64,000 nt of DNA from NCBI GenBank assembly GCA_963556145.1, contig OY744465.1:2914001-2978000 (forward strand). Direction: 5' to 3'. The notes beneath the pieces were generated by a model. That model had not been told where the DNA came from. It searched no databases and saw only the letters and a program-made list of their open reading frames with translations. The DNA comes from Hygrocybe punicea (lineage: Eukaryota; Basidiomycota; Agaricomycetes; Agaricales; Hygrophoraceae). The translations under genes were made by a program, and so were the position numbers. Positions 1 to 11,328 of the stretch are shown here, in pieces; the stretch's first letter is position 1, and each line of letters opens with the position of its first letter.

Positions 1-190
1 CATGGCCCCAACTGTATCTGATTTTCCAGTATCAGAAGTAGAATCATATCTTATGCCCAAAAAAATATTCTCTATAGGTGATGCACGAACATTAATTAAT
101 TAATTAATTAATTAATTAATTAATTACGAACCCTCACTGAACCAGGTCTCATAAAGAACGAGTCTTTTAATAAATTAACAGCACTCGTAA
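1..190 (-). mobile_element. Helentron 5' end, truncated by the window edge
   Basis: Read on the minus strand, the element begins with TTACGAG at position 190. An imperfect hairpin follows (one arm GAGTGCTGTTAAT, the other ATTAAAAGACTC), then a TTAA-rich run at about 95-126. The same terminus recurs at 9833, 13364, 27196, 35840 and 49559. The body lies left of the window. The first arm differs from the other copies, so this hairpin is weakened. Confidence 0.75.
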
Positions 191-910
191 CCAGAGGCTG
201 GCGGCTGTCCCGACTCAAGTCCCACAAAGGTCGCTCAGGTTGCAGACCCGAGACAAGGACTTCAACAAAGTTTAAGGCAATCGCGCCGAGACCCATTGCG
301 AAGATGAGATCATCCTGTTGTGTCAATCCGACCACGTGAAGGATGGCCTGTATGGCCTGGGGTTCCATGCGGTGAGCCTGGTGGGGAACAGGTATTGGCG
401 GCATGAATCCGTGATGCATGGATAGCAGGTGCACGATTTCGTACATGTCTGGCATTTCCTGTGTAGGCTGAATGTCATCTGCCATGAGGGGTGGTGACAG
501 TGACCTCTGGGTTCAGATTCTGGGGTTGTGATCTGGATCTGGTTGAATCTCCTCTTGCCATGGCCACCAGAAGTCCTCATCATAATCATTGTCCTCGTTG
601 TCGTGGTCATCCTCTGGCCCAAACTTCTCACAACAGTCCCATTCATTCTAGAATGCATCGTAGCATCGCTGATTTGCCCCATAATTCCCTAATGTTTCTT
701 CTTTTGCACTCCGCAGGACCACCTTACGTACGAGCTGCAAAGGAATCTCATTGCTTTGACCCACTTAAATACTTTCACACTAATGGTGGGTGGGTTGTGC
801 TCACGATTCAACCGAGTCTGACAGGCTGAAGGGGATTCCTTCTCCAGCTTCTGAGCATTCATCCTTTCGCACTCAGCAAAGAAGTCCCTCCATGTGGGGT
901 GGGCCTTTGT
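191..910 (-). pseudogene. Degenerate gene of an uncharacterised fungal family (WRDFF...RYDAF-type)
   Basis: On the minus strand a reading starts near 905 with WRDFFAECERMNAQKLEKES and continues through RLNREHNPPT. After a frame change near 690 it reads GNYGANQRCYDAF, an in-frame TAG, then NEWDCCEKFGPEDD and an acidic stretch. A further TAG lies just before MADDIQPTQEMPD, which stays open from 485 down to 190, where a Helentron has inserted. I recall this order of motifs from many mushroom genomes as a multi-copy hypothetical protein, but I know no function. At least one frameshift and two stops make it a pseudogene. Confidence 0.5.
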
Positions 911-925
911 AGGCATGTTCTCAGG

Positions 926-1165
926 CTCCCAGACATGTGTTCTTTCATACCTCCAGCATCTCCTCATCTAGGTGTGTTCTTGGGTTCCCAGACACATGTC
1001 TTTTCCTACCACTAGTGCCACGTAAGTCCTCCATTCCCTGCCGGCACCTCACCACTTGCTGGGACACTCAGGAATCAACCCTGGGGCCAAGTGGACCAGC
1101 GAATGCTAAGATGCAGGTAGATTCTTTGCTGAGGGCCAATGCCTGAGCTCATGGGCTTCTCTTCT
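926..1165 (+). repeat. Interspersed repeat, direct copy of 56698-56940
   Basis: The segment contains two copies of a quasi-palindromic motif (GTGTTCTTGGG then TTCCCAGACAC, at about 930 and 972). A conserved tail runs through GAATCAACCCTGGGGC to GAGCTCATGGGCTTC. The same order occurs at 56698-56940 with small differences. It is not obviously coding. Confidence 0.7.
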
Positions 1166-1401
1166 TAGCCACCCATTGCCTTTCTCACATCTTGAACATG
1201 CCCTCTTGGCCCCATGTCTGCTCCATCAAAGTCACTGGACCACTCTAAAGGACGTGTGCATCTCCTGAATGGAGTGCTCTATTACTCCCCAAATTTGTTG
1301 CGGAACATATCACCCCCCCCACCCCAACCGCCTCACCTCCTCATGACCAATGTTTTCCACACCCGATCACCCAGCCACCTGCAGGATTACCAACATCCCT
1401 G

Positions 1402-2196
1402 TTGGTGGACTTTGGCCTTCAGTTATCTGAGCTTCTTGCCGGTCCATCCCTCATTCAGTGGCTACCCATTCGACCGCCTCGCTCACATACTGCCCCTCAA
1501 GAAGGAGGAGGGGGGATTCTGCCTTTGTCCCTACCTTGCAAGCCATTGGCTTTGGCTCGAGCAAAGGCTGGTCCATGCCATCGCCTTGTTGTTGCAGAAA
1601 TACCCCATTGCCATCCTAATGCCTTGGTACCCCTCCGCATGGGGTTATGGATGACCTCACAAAAGTCACTACATTGTGCAATGGTGTGCCATCATTTGAG
1701 GGACTGGTTTGTTGTCTTCATGGCCGCCCTCTCCTTTCTCATGGCTGCAGGAGAGTCACACTTCCATGATGCCTCCGTCCCGGAATGGTTTACCCAGTTG
1801 GCAGAGGCTGGCTATGACCAGTCCTGGTTGGCAGGGGTCACTTCGTCTTCTGTCCACACCTTTTTGTCATTTGTTCCCCATGTAGGGGTCTTCCTAGACC
1901 TATTGGATCCCAAAAAAATGCAACCAGCAGTGGAGTGGTTCTGTCATTACCACGTCCCTGTTTGGTATCCTTGGAGAGTGGAAGAAGCACAAGCCGTTCA
2001 CCAGCATACCTGGCTTCAGGGTTTGGCTCCTCCTCCCCATAAACTGCAGGATGCGACTACTTTCTTCACCTCTGCTCCCTCAGCATCTTGGCATCTCCTC
2101 ACCATGGCGCCTTCAGCTTCACAGGACCCACAGGACCAAACAAGCTCAGCTCTTTCCAGTGCCCATCCTAGATGGGGAGACCAAAGGCAAAACTGA
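1402..2196 (+). pseudogene. Fragment of an uncharacterised fungal protein (HVGVFLDLL...VPVWYPW)
   Basis: An uninterrupted 264-codon reading has its most protein-like part from about 1680 to 2000. It includes WFTQLAEAGYDQSWLAG, HVGVFLDLLDPKKMQ and VPVWYPW. I recall this motif order (a Trp/Leu-rich region, then VG..VDLL, then a VPIWFYW-like motif) from long hypothetical proteins in Agaricomycetes, often next to transposons. The N-terminal 90 residues are low in conserved character. The C-terminal end runs into the 2185-2570 repeat, so the gene is truncated. Function unknown. Confidence 0.45.
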
Positions 2197-2570
2197 GCAC
2201 GGAGGAGGAAAGTGCTGGGGTAGGAAATGCGGCATGTCTGGGAACCCAAAAACACGCCAGTCGCAGATACAAGAGAAAGGGAGAGAGCGCATGTCTGGGA
2301 GCCCAAGAACACACTAGAGAAGACAAGGGAAACAATGGGACAAATAAGCGTATAAGTCACAAATAAACACAAATAAATAAATACAAATAGATCCGAACAA
2401 GGTTGGACATTGCGCGACTTCCAAGTTCATCAGCATCTTATGGGTTCCCTGAGACGCTGAGCTGGTACTCTCAATTTCCCTCATCTTTTAGGTTGCCCAG
2501 AGATGTTCGTTGTTGGCCATGTGTTTTTGGGCTCCCATACACATCCTGCTCTTGCTTCTCTCATGCTCCT
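2185..2570 (-). repeat. Interspersed repeat, inverted copy of 56290-56690
   Basis: This stretch matches the reverse complement of about 56290-56690. It contains GTGTCTGGGAACCC-type quasi-palindromes (about 2238 and 2290), a short CAAATAAATA run (about 2350-2390) and the segment beginning GGTTGGACATTGCGCGAC. The open readings over it are shared by both copies only because the DNA is duplicated. Confidence 0.7.
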
Positions 2571-2889
2571 CTTCGCACTGTTCTTGTCAGGTCCTCAAGA
2601 TCTTAAATTTCACTGCTGTGCTGTGGTTTTCATTGGCTGTATGACTATTAGCCCTAGAACTACACTCCCTCAATCTCTAGGAGTTCAATCTCCTTCTTCG
2701 CTCGAAGTCCTTTCTTCTCTCGATTCGTCAGCTCTGTGTACCAGTCATGATCATAGAAATTCAATGGCAGGCCAGGTGGCGCCTCACGTCTGCTCTCCTT
2801 TCCCCCGCAAATGCTGTGACAGCAAGGAGGGTTCCCAGCCTGGGTGTTACTGTAACAATTAGTGGTGTTGTAATCATGATCAACTAACC

Positions 2890-3990
2890 TCAGGAATCTT
2901 GTGATGTCTTTGTTGTGCTATGCCTTTTTCTGATCGTGTAGATCCTCCTGCCATTGTCGTCATCATCACTTTCATCCGAGCTCATGCCTTCTGCATTAAG
3001 TAAATCAATGACCTCGAACAGGCTATTCCAGGCTACGTCAATTTCTCCAGTGGGAGCCGTCCTATTGCTCAGGGTGATTTCGAGCTGGGTGTCAAACAGC
3101 TGTGGTTGTGGTGGGGATGTAGGCCTAACCAACTGCTAGGGTTTGCTCACCTGCTTTCATCTTGTGTTTGGTCGTTGCCACTCTAATGCGGCCTTCTTGG
3201 CCCAGGAAAGTCATTCCCTGGTTTGGTGGCCTCTCTCACCTGGTTTGGGGGAAGCAGCCTGGATCTCTTGCTTGAGGCGATACAAGCATCCAAAGAATAT
3301 CTCATGGATTTTGACGTAATTTTCATTGGTCAAGGTGTGTCCACCGCCATCGGGGGTTGGTGCTTCCAGATAAGCGACGAACAATTCATATAATTGGTAG
3401 TTCCATTTGCCATGGAGATTGCTCCAGTCAGGTGACATGGGGTATAAAGAGGGTCCTCCCCCCCCATTGTCTTCATACTAGTCGAAGTTGTCCTGTGAAG
3501 GAGAAGGGATGCGTAATGCATCCTTGTCATGTTCAATGCCAAACAGTTTGTTCATGGCAGCTCGAACCTCTTTCTGCAAGGCCTGGTTTGGCATTTCATC
3601 GCTTGTAGCACATTTCAACTCACCAGTTTTCCAGTCCTTGAGGGGCTATGGTTCCTGATCAGTGCTGGCTTAAATTGGTGGGGTGGCAATCTTTGGGTTG
3701 TTTGAGGCCTTTGAGGGCCTGGCTGAGGCTGTCCAAACTGCAGTTCATCTAAGTTGGCAAGCAACAAGTCAACCTTGTCCTCCAATGTTACCGGCTAGTG
3801 GCTTGTCTATCAGCAGTGAGTAACATGACGAGTTGGAGCCACCTGCCTGTTTTGATGATGACACATTTGGCTCAGGTGAAGCTGAAGGTTGCCAGGGCGG
3901 CTTTGGCTTGAATGTGGCCTTGAGGGTTGGTCCTGCTCCTGCCTGTGGTCTTGAGAACCGCATCGGTGGCAGCACATTTTGGGTTGCAGG
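2890..3990 (-). pseudogene. Degenerate fragments of an uncharacterised fungal gene
   Basis: Minus-strand readings include 3975-3769 (Pro/Ser-rich), 3438-3211 (SNLHGKWNYQLYELFVAYLE, then KIHEIFFGCLYRLKQEIQ) and 3132-2890 (ITLSNRTAPTGEIDVAW, then LLNAEGMSSDESDDDDNGRR and IYTIRKR). The last part resembles a multi-copy Agaricomycete hypothetical family with a GMSSDESD..GR.IY motif. Pieces lie in different frames with stops between them; some gaps could be introns. No catalytic motif is visible, and I cannot assign a function. Confidence 0.4.
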
Positions 3991-4918
3991 GTTCTGAGTT
4001 TCCTAGGTAGTCAATTAATTATGTGTGGGCATGTTTCAAAACACTTTTCTTACCAGTCCACTGTCATCATTTGACTTGTCCTAGGCTTGCTTCTCCTGCT
4101 CCTTGCTTTCACTTTCTGTGGACTCTTGCATCATGACAGCTTACCTCAAGACGTAGCTTTTCAATTGTTGCAGTGTTCTCTACTAACAAAGTCTTCGTTT
4201 GTAAACTCTCTTGTTCGACAAGCAGAACCTCCTGCACTGAACCCTGTTGGCTACTATTACTGGGTTCCCTTGCTGCTGGACTAGGGCATCATAATAATCT
4301 TCCACCTTCTTGAATGGTGGTCCCATCACGTCATGCCTTGTTGATGGGATCAATTTGTATGGGATCAGTTGGCGCAGCCTCATGGCTAAGTGGCAGTGGC
4401 TACTGTGAGATTGGATGCATTAGACTTCAGGTGGCATCTGTCAGCTTATGGGGTTTCATTCGCACCTGGACTGTTTCCCCAGCTGATGCAGCCATCGAAA
4501 ACCTCAACATACCAAACATCTTTGGAGAAAGGGAGATCCTCCCATTCTCTTTTTCTACCGCTGACTTTATTGTTAGGATAATTCATGGATGATACAAATT
4601 AGAATAATATTTTATTGTACCTGTATAGTAATTGTGATGAATTCATGCACTCATGTAAAGGAGTTGATAATTGCATCCTAATTGTGATAAATTTCTTCAA
4701 GACATAAGTGTGCTCATCCAAATGATAATAACACAATTGTCAGTGCCAGCATATAGGGCCCATCATGGGTGGCCATCCATTCTGCCCACGAAATGCCTTC
4801 ACTCCACATGCCCATATCACCTACCAGTAAGGTACGTCTCCATGTGGCTGTTAAGTCAGCAAAGGCTTAACAAGTATAGGATAACTACCTGCAAATCTGC
4901 ACGCATCTGTATGCCTCA
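3991..4918. other. No supported gene
   Basis: Short open readings exist on both strands (for example 4183-4383 minus, FKKVEDYYDALVQQQG), but none shows a recognisable domain. The minus reading could be an upstream part of the 2890-3990 gene. Confidence 0.3.
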
Positions 4919-5248
4919 ATGTCATGCCATCCTGTCTTCACCAAAATCCAGATGCATGAATGCGGCATTAACCAATTTCCTCTGCTTGAGGGGGCAATAG
5001 CCCATTTACGAACCCAGCCATTCATCCACAACTACCCAGTCATCATTTGCGAGGCAAACTACTCCCATGTGTTCCACGTATTTTGTAAGAACCACCTACT
5101 TCTACCAATCAACAATGTCATTAAATACATGGTGCCTGACTATCCATGGAAAGGCAATCTTGTGGTCATGCAAGTTGGCAAAACTTGGGCAGTGGTCAAC
5201 ATGCATGGCAGAGATGCGGTCTTAGCAGATTTTGCTGTAAAAAGGTGA
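4919..5248 (+). pseudogene. Fragment of an uncharacterised fungal gene (VVMQVGK...VNMHGRDA)
   Basis: A 109-codon reading contains YPWKGNLVVMQVGKTW and VVNMHGRDAVLADFAVKR. I recall a similar G-L-V-V-M-R-V-G...VNM..RDA..AD..V.R segment at the C-terminus of basidiomycete hypothetical proteins. It ends at a TGA just after AVKR, which may be the native end. The N-terminal part is missing or scrambled. Confidence 0.4.
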
Positions 5249-5504
5249 ATCAGCCCAGCTATGATGCACCCACTCATATCAAACCAAGGCCTTCAGGTTT
5301 GTGGAACATGTTCAGCAAAAGATGCCCTTCCAGTTCCCAAAGAAGCTGGTGTTCAGGATGGGTAGCATGGCAGAGCAGGCCAGAAGGTTGCATTCTAGTA
5401 AAAAGTTTTAAATAGTTTCTCAGTACCATGTGGAAACAAGACAGCGTCTATGTTGTTATCAAATTGCATTACAAAAACCAGCTACTTTTGCTCTTCTACT
5501 CAGG

Positions 5505-5850
5505 TCAACAAACCTTCCAGGGTGCTGAAAAGCCCAAGCCCCATTTTCCACTGGGTTTTCTTCTTTTCAAGCACCTCCACAAATGCAGCAGGATCCTCTT
5601 CAGCCAATTTGGCTTCTGTTTGGAAACCATTGTCCATGTAGCAAAGCAGGCCACCTGCACAATACTGTGTGAATGAAACACAAGTATCACCTTTCTGTAC
5701 CAGGATGTTTGAATGGGTGAGGGTGGTGGAGGGAATCAGGATGAGGGCTCCAGGAGGGAATTCAATGACCAACTTGAGGTCCCAAAGAATGAGGTGACCT
5801 CCAGCTCGTGGGTCAAAGTGGCCAAGCACCTGGATGGCACACCTAGTGTT
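5505..5850 (-). pseudogene. Fragment of a fungal 2OG-Fe(II) oxygenase-like family
   Basis: On the minus strand the reading gives LGHFDPRAGGHLILWDLKLV, then IEFPPGALILIPSTTLTHSN and FTQYCAGGLLCYMDNGFQ. Agaricomycete genomes carry many copies of a protein with this block (HFD...GG.L.LWDLKL.IEFPPG..ILIPS....HSN......FTQY.AGG), usually described as distantly 2OG-oxygenase-like. The H/D and later H spacing is compatible with metal binding, but I cannot verify it. Only this core survives. The upstream part runs into a Thr/Gly-poor region and the ORF is not complete. Confidence 0.5.
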
Positions 5851-6250
5851 TTCAGGTCCAGTCCATAGGACCAGACAAAATTTGGAACTGGACCAGACCC
5901 AACCGCAAAAAAACTGGACCGCCACTTTTGGGAGGTTGCGGTTGCAGTTTTCCGATGTGGACGAAGCTTACGCAACTGAGTTGTAACCAGTTGTGACTGG
6001 TTACAACTCAACCTCAATACAAGTTCAGCAAACGACCACGACAGTGGCAAATGATGACAATGGCAGCAAAACGGCGGCATCACGAGGGAACGCAATATGA
6101 GAAAAGGCAGCAGGGGTTGCACCCATCCCTGCTGCAGGAGGTAAGGTTTTTTTTTGTTTTTTTTTGTTTTTTGTTTTCTCAGCTACTAATTACACAAACA
6201 ATGACAACAGCAGTACCAACACAAACAACACAAGCACCCGACGAGGACGA

Positions 6251-6499
6251 CAGGCGGTGAGGACAAGGATGACAACGACCACCACCACCACCACCCTGAC
6301 AATGACAACGACACCCACAGCCCTCCAAATGGGACGACGGCGACAACAACATCAACAATAGCCACCACGAATATCACCACCACCATCACCACCACCACCA
6401 TCACCACCATCACCACCACCACCATCACCACCATCACCACCATCACCACCACCACCATCACCACCATCACCACCACCACCATCACCACCATCACCACCA
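6251..6499 (+). repeat. CACCAC/CACCATC microsatellite
   Basis: After a degenerate ACGACGACA-type lead-in, about 130 bp from 6366 consist almost only of CAC and CAT triplets. The tract ends at the 3' end of Helentron-A. Beyond that element, at 9834-9918, the flank is again ACAACC/ACAACG-rich, so the Helentron landed inside one long low-complexity tract. Confidence 0.9.
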
Positions 6500-6873
6500 C
6501 TTGTTTAGTGGGCCAATGCTGCGCATGGCATGAACGAGTTCTTTTTTCCCCCTCCCTACTTCTTTGCTGAATTAAGAAAATTGCATAAAGCATGTTACAT
6601 ATGGCATAAGATACATAGCATGTGTTGCATATTGCATATTTGATCTACTAAGCCCACCTCCCACCTCTGCAACATATAAATTAGTATAAAATAAAACTAC
6701 ATAAAGTGTCTTGAGTCTTCATCAACCTCCTCTCTACCTGCCATCTCCCCTGTGTGGCACCATCATGCAACACTCTCAGCCATGAAGCAATTGCTCAGGG
6801 AGCAACAGGTCAACTGCTAAACACAACTGCCCCCCAAACAGTGTGCTGACAATTAACTCACATTTGCTCAACC

Positions 6874-7890
6874 CTACTTCTCCATGACCTTGAATGCTAC
6901 ACAACAGATTACCACATGAAGACAGCCGTGCTTGACCTCACGGAGGATGCTCAAAGACTTTTCAGATGATGATTCCATTGAGAGTGCTTCATCTTTTGGC
7001 AGGTAAGAATGGAATTTACATTTAGATGCATCCATACTAGCATTGTCATTGGTTGAAGCAGGCATTAGTTCATGGAGTGAGAATACATTTGCTTTGCCTC
7101 CACCAATGCATTTAATATGAATGTTGGCATTGAAGGATATATTTTCAGACTTGAAAATGTCATATAATTTCGAAGTTTTATTGCAAATATATTGAGCAGA
7201 TACTTGAAAAGCTAGGTAATGATACAGAACCAAGAAAAACAACAGAATGGCTCCATTGGCTAAGATAGGTTGTTTTGTAACATATTGCAAGTAAGCTCTG
7301 AAGTCATGTTTTCTGAACAGATTCTGTTGAAGTTTCAACTTAATATACATGCACTTATTAGCAATGCTGGTTGCACAATGATACTCAGAAAGTAAAACAC
7401 ACATGTTCAAGAAGATTCTGGCATATAGTTCAAATAGAAAAGAGGTATGAGCTGATTGATAACTAGAAAGAACAAATTCAGTGCTGTTGTGGATATTTGT
7501 GATTTTTTCAGGGTTTGGTGATATGGAGGAAGAAGTGGACTGGAGACCAAGATGATGAAATGGGATTAAACTTGGTAAATAAGGGTGATTTTCATACTTT
7601 GGCAAATTGTCTTTATAAAAATTCAAAGTAATTGGGCATAGAATGACATTGTGTATGACAGAGACAGTTGGTGTGACAGGGACATTTTGTATGACATTTG
7701 CAGAAGGCACAAGGCCAATCCCAGTGACAGCACATTGTGTCCAAGACATTGCAATGATAAAAATCATAAGACATTGTGACATGGATGACATTTTTAACAT
7801 TTTTGTGAACAGATTTATAGTTTTTATGACAATAGAAGCTGAATAACAATATTTGTATGTCAAATATATCTGAAGAAGATGATTAAACAA
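6874..7890 (-). pseudogene. Truncated Helentron N-terminal ORF joined to the element's 3' region
   Basis: The 338-codon reading matches the N-terminal part of the Helentron-1 protein from about 15000 to 15910 (for example IECIGGGKANVFSL versus IKCIGGGKANVFSL). At LSILREVKHG it switches to sequence that in Helentron-1 lies after the peptidase stop (23178-23256), ending CCVAFKVMEK. An internal deletion therefore fused codon ~310 to the 3' untranslated region in frame. There is one signal-like hydrophobic run (MIFIIAMSWTQCAV) and a second one (GAILLFFLVLYHYLAF). The product would lack all enzymatic domains. Confidence 0.7.
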
Positions 7891-8079
7891 CCTACTAATA
7901 CAAATTCCAGCAAAAGAAGTAGTAAAAATCGAAAAAATCCACAGAAATTTGCATTTATAGGCTATATATAAATATAATATGTAAACATTTGATCATAGAT
8001 GGTAAGAGATTCATACCTGAGCCAGAAAAGATCCACTGTAAACCTGTAGGTGAAGAAATGAGCTTATACAATCTAAAAA

Positions 8080-8990
8080 GGTGAAAAAATGCGAAATTTC
8101 CACATACTTTGAATGTTGACAGGGAGATTGGCTATCAAATGATAGATTATGTCAACCAATAATAAGTTACACCAATAAAAGACATTACCAGTGGTCCAAG
8201 ATACAGAACAGAGCCAGAGAAAAGAAAAAGGATGAAAATCTAAAGTATTTTCGACTTTTTTGTCTATAAAAAAAAAGATTACATCAGCATTGGACCCTGA
8301 ATGGTGCAGGGACATCACCTGATCCAGATTGCTTTTTTTTGGAGTCTGAATATGGAAAACTGAGCTTAAACAAGCAAAAAAGGTGAAAAAACATGAAATT
8401 TGTACATACTTTGGAAATTGACAGGGAGATGACCTGTAAAATGATAGATTATGTTGATAAACAATAAGATTTACAAATTGAAGACATTACCTGTGGTCCC
8501 GGAAAGAAAATAGAGCCATATATAGGACAAAGCATGAAAATCAGAAGAATTTTCAACTTTTATGTCTGAAAAAGGAAAGATTATGTCAGCATTGGACCCT
8601 GAATTGTCCAGGAACATCACCTGATCCAGATCGCTGTTTTTTGGAGTCTGAATATGCAAAACTGAGCTGAAACAAGCAAAAAAGGTGAAAAAATGTGAAA
8701 TTTACACATACTTTTAAATTTGACAGGGAGATAGGCTATAAAATGATAGATTATGTCAACAAACAACAAGAGATACAAATTGAAGACATTACCAGTGGTC
8801 CAGGCAAGAAAGCAGAGCCACAGGAAATCAAAAGCACAAAAATCCGAAGAATTTTGCACTTTTATGTCTAAAAAAGGAAAGTTTATGTCAGCATTGGACC
8901 CTGCATGGTCCGGGCACATCACCTGATCCAGAAAACATTTTTTCGGAGTCTGAATATGAAAAACTGAGCTTAAACAAGCCAAAAAGGTCA
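8080..8990 (-). repeat. Three tandem ~300-bp units in the Helentron 5' region
   Basis: Each unit reads, on the minus strand, from CTCCGAAAAA through a GGTCCAATGCTGACAT segment and TGGACCACTGGTAATGTC to a T-rich tail. Units end near 8080, 8385 and 8690. Helentron-1 has two such units (14226-14800). Similar readings (GSNADI.FPF, WTTGNVF) are open across each unit. Confidence 0.75.
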
Positions 8991-9918
8991 AAAAACTCGG
9001 ACTTTACGCACCAAATGAGGAAGGTGATGGTTCAGGTTCAAGAGGCAAAAGCGCAATAAGGTTCAAAGTCTGGGTTCAAATGGTGATCTGACTAATGATT
9101 ACATAATGGTGATCTGACTAATGATTACATAATCATGATTATGTAACAAAATTGACCAAAACCAAAATTGAAATATCAAGTGATCTAACTATATTGGGTT
9201 TGTTTATTTGTATTGCATTTTATTTGTCTTTGTTTACATCTATTTGTATTTGTTTACTATAGCACAAATAACACTATATAAACTCAAACATCTGATGAAA
9301 TATATGTTATTGCAATATATAATTAGATTTGTTATATGCAATGAAGTTTATGATGATCAGTACAAAATTTACCATATATTATGAAAATTGCCTTATATGG
9401 TTAGACTGGTCACATGTGACTGTCACTGTGACGATCAGCACAAAATTTGGTATAAATTATGAGAAATTACTATATATGGTTAGATTGGTCACATGTGACT
9501 GTCACACTATGCCCGAAATAGTTATATCAGTCAGCAGTTCAATTTTCAGCTAATTCCAATAAGAACTAGAGGCAGTTTGAATATTTTAAATATAATTGGA
9601 ATGTAATTTGTCTTGTATGAGACATCCCATATTTGGATTCTTATGTAAGCCACTCCAAACATGGCCCAGATTTTATGTTACATTCCAGCATAAGAAGTAG
9701 AATCATATCTCTTGCCCAAAAAAAATTTCTCTATAGGCGATGCAAAAACATTAATGAATTAATTAATTACGAACCTTGACTGAACCAGGTCTGATAAAGA
9801 ACGAGTCTTTTAATAAATTAAAAGAACTCGTAACAACGACAACAATGACCGTCACAACCACAACCACAACTACAACCATGACAACGGCCACGGCCATCCC
9901 ACTACCAACCCCCAACAT

Positions 9919-9977
9919 ACCTCGCAGATGCGCACCGCCACGTCAATTGACGTCGGCACTCCAACCGGGACTTGGAG
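9919..9977. repeat. ~52-bp palindromic repeat, copy A
   Basis: The centre is CGTCAATTGACG at 9941-9952, flanked by CCTCGC on the left and GGAGG on the right. It is the most diverged copy. It lies directly after the low-complexity tract that flanks Helentron-A. Confidence 0.6.
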
Positions 9978-10151
9978 GATGGCCATGTTGGGCACCCCAC
10001 CACAACACCAGCAACAGGGCCACCAATGCGTCCACAACCACCAAAGCACCGTACAGAGTGGCCAACGCATCTGCGCCTACCCGTGCACCCAACGCGACCA
10101 CTGACATGCCCACAATCGTCGCCACCAACTACCAACTTGAACATGCCAGGG

Positions 10152-11000
10152 CACAGGGTGTGCAGTAGCATACCATGTCACACAGTATCTTGAAAGTACT
10201 TGACAAGTATACTAAATATCATTACCATAACATTCAACATGGTATTGTAACAGTATTCAGACATAAACTACAATACTTGTGCTCAAATTCATCTGAAGGT
10301 ATGAAGGCAAATGAGACTTATACCTTTTCAATAACATCAAGCCTTTTGTTTCACTACTTTTACTGTATCTACAGCAAAGTACCATATAGTTCGGATAGAA
10401 TACTTGCAGCCTAAGATGAATAAAAGTATTAAACTAGTAAGGAAGTTGTGCCACTTTCACTACTAGGATACCTTTTGAATCCTTTCAAGATACAGTGTGA
10501 AATAGTATAGTACTGTTGCCATATTGTGGATTTAAGATACTGTGTCAATACTTTTAAGATACTTTTATTATAATAAAAGTACTGAAACAGTATCTTAAAA
10601 GTATTGACACAGTATCTTAAATCTACAATATGGCAACAGTACTATACTATTTCACACTGTATCTTGAAAGGATTCAAAAGGTATCCTAGTAGTGAAAGTG
10701 GCACAACTTCCTTACTAGTTTAATACTTTTATTCATCTTAGGCTGCAAGTATTCTATCCGAACTATATGGTACTTTGCTGTAGATACAGTAAAAGTAGTG
10801 AAACAAAAGGCTTGATGTTATTGAAAAGGTATAAGTCTCATTTGCCTTCATACCTTCAGATGAATTTGAGCACAAGTATTGTAGTTTATGTCTGAATACT
10901 GTTACAATACCATGTTGAATGTTATGGTAATGATATTTAGTATACTTGTCAAGTACTTTCAAGATACTGTGTGACATGGTATGCTACTGTGCACCCTGTG
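10152..11000. mobile_element. Fold-back element 1, CACAGGGTG ends, 3-bp target duplication
   Basis: Two 411-bp arms (10152-10562 and 10590-11000) are near-perfect reverse complements around a 27-bp spacer. Termini are CACAGGGTG...CACCCTGTG. The element is flanked by GGG on both sides (10149-10151, 11001-11003). CAC...GTG ends with 3-bp duplications are typical of the CACTA/CMC superfamily. There is no transposase; the identical short readings on the two strands are a by-product of the palindrome. Confidence 0.85.
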
Positions 11001-11328
11001 GGGCCGCCAACGCCCCATTTTATTTATTAAAATTTAATACATTAGTTGGTAGTTAGTATATTTACTTCGGTTCTGACCGGTTGCATGCATGGTCCCAGTT
11101 GAGACTGGTTAGGACCAGTCCAGTCCCCCCCAAAATAAATATTTAACCGGTCCCTATGGGTCTGGTTAAGGTTTTTGTGAAATTGTGTGATCTGTTAACC
11201 GGTCAGGTTCCGGTATTGTTCATGGGGAGTGTTTCTTAGAAAAAAAAAAGTTCCTCACCAAGGGTTTCTGGAGTGCGACTTTGATCGGGAAATTACCTTG
11301 TTGTTCGGCAAGGGTGGATTTGTCCTTG

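Larger units (their letters stand above)
6500..9833 (-). mobile_element. Helentron-A, internally deleted non-autonomous copy
   Basis: The element lies on the minus strand. Its 5' end is TTACGAGTTC with the terminal hairpin (9833 downward). Its 3' end reads GAACTCGTTCATGCC, a short imperfect hairpin (CCATGC..GCATTGG), then CTAAACAAG ending at 6500, followed by T on that strand. It contains the CACATGTG subterminal repeats (9408-9499), three tandem ~300-bp units (about 8080-8990) and an N-terminal ORF fused to 3' sequence. Rep, helicase and peptidase regions are absent, so it needs a partner copy. Confidence 0.85.

Noticed and set aside
6251..6593. Long Val/Met-rich or Thr-rich proteins encoded by the CACCAC tract
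   Set aside because: Open frames on both strands arise from triplet composition; there is no other gene evidence.
10175..10977. Two identical 79-codon genes on opposite strands
   Set aside because: They are the same DNA in the two arms of a palindrome.
5838..11230. hAT-type pair of ends (TAGTGTTTTCAGGTCC at 5844 and ACCGG-rich sequence at 11200)
   Set aside because: The inverted similarity is weak and I found no 8-bp duplication.
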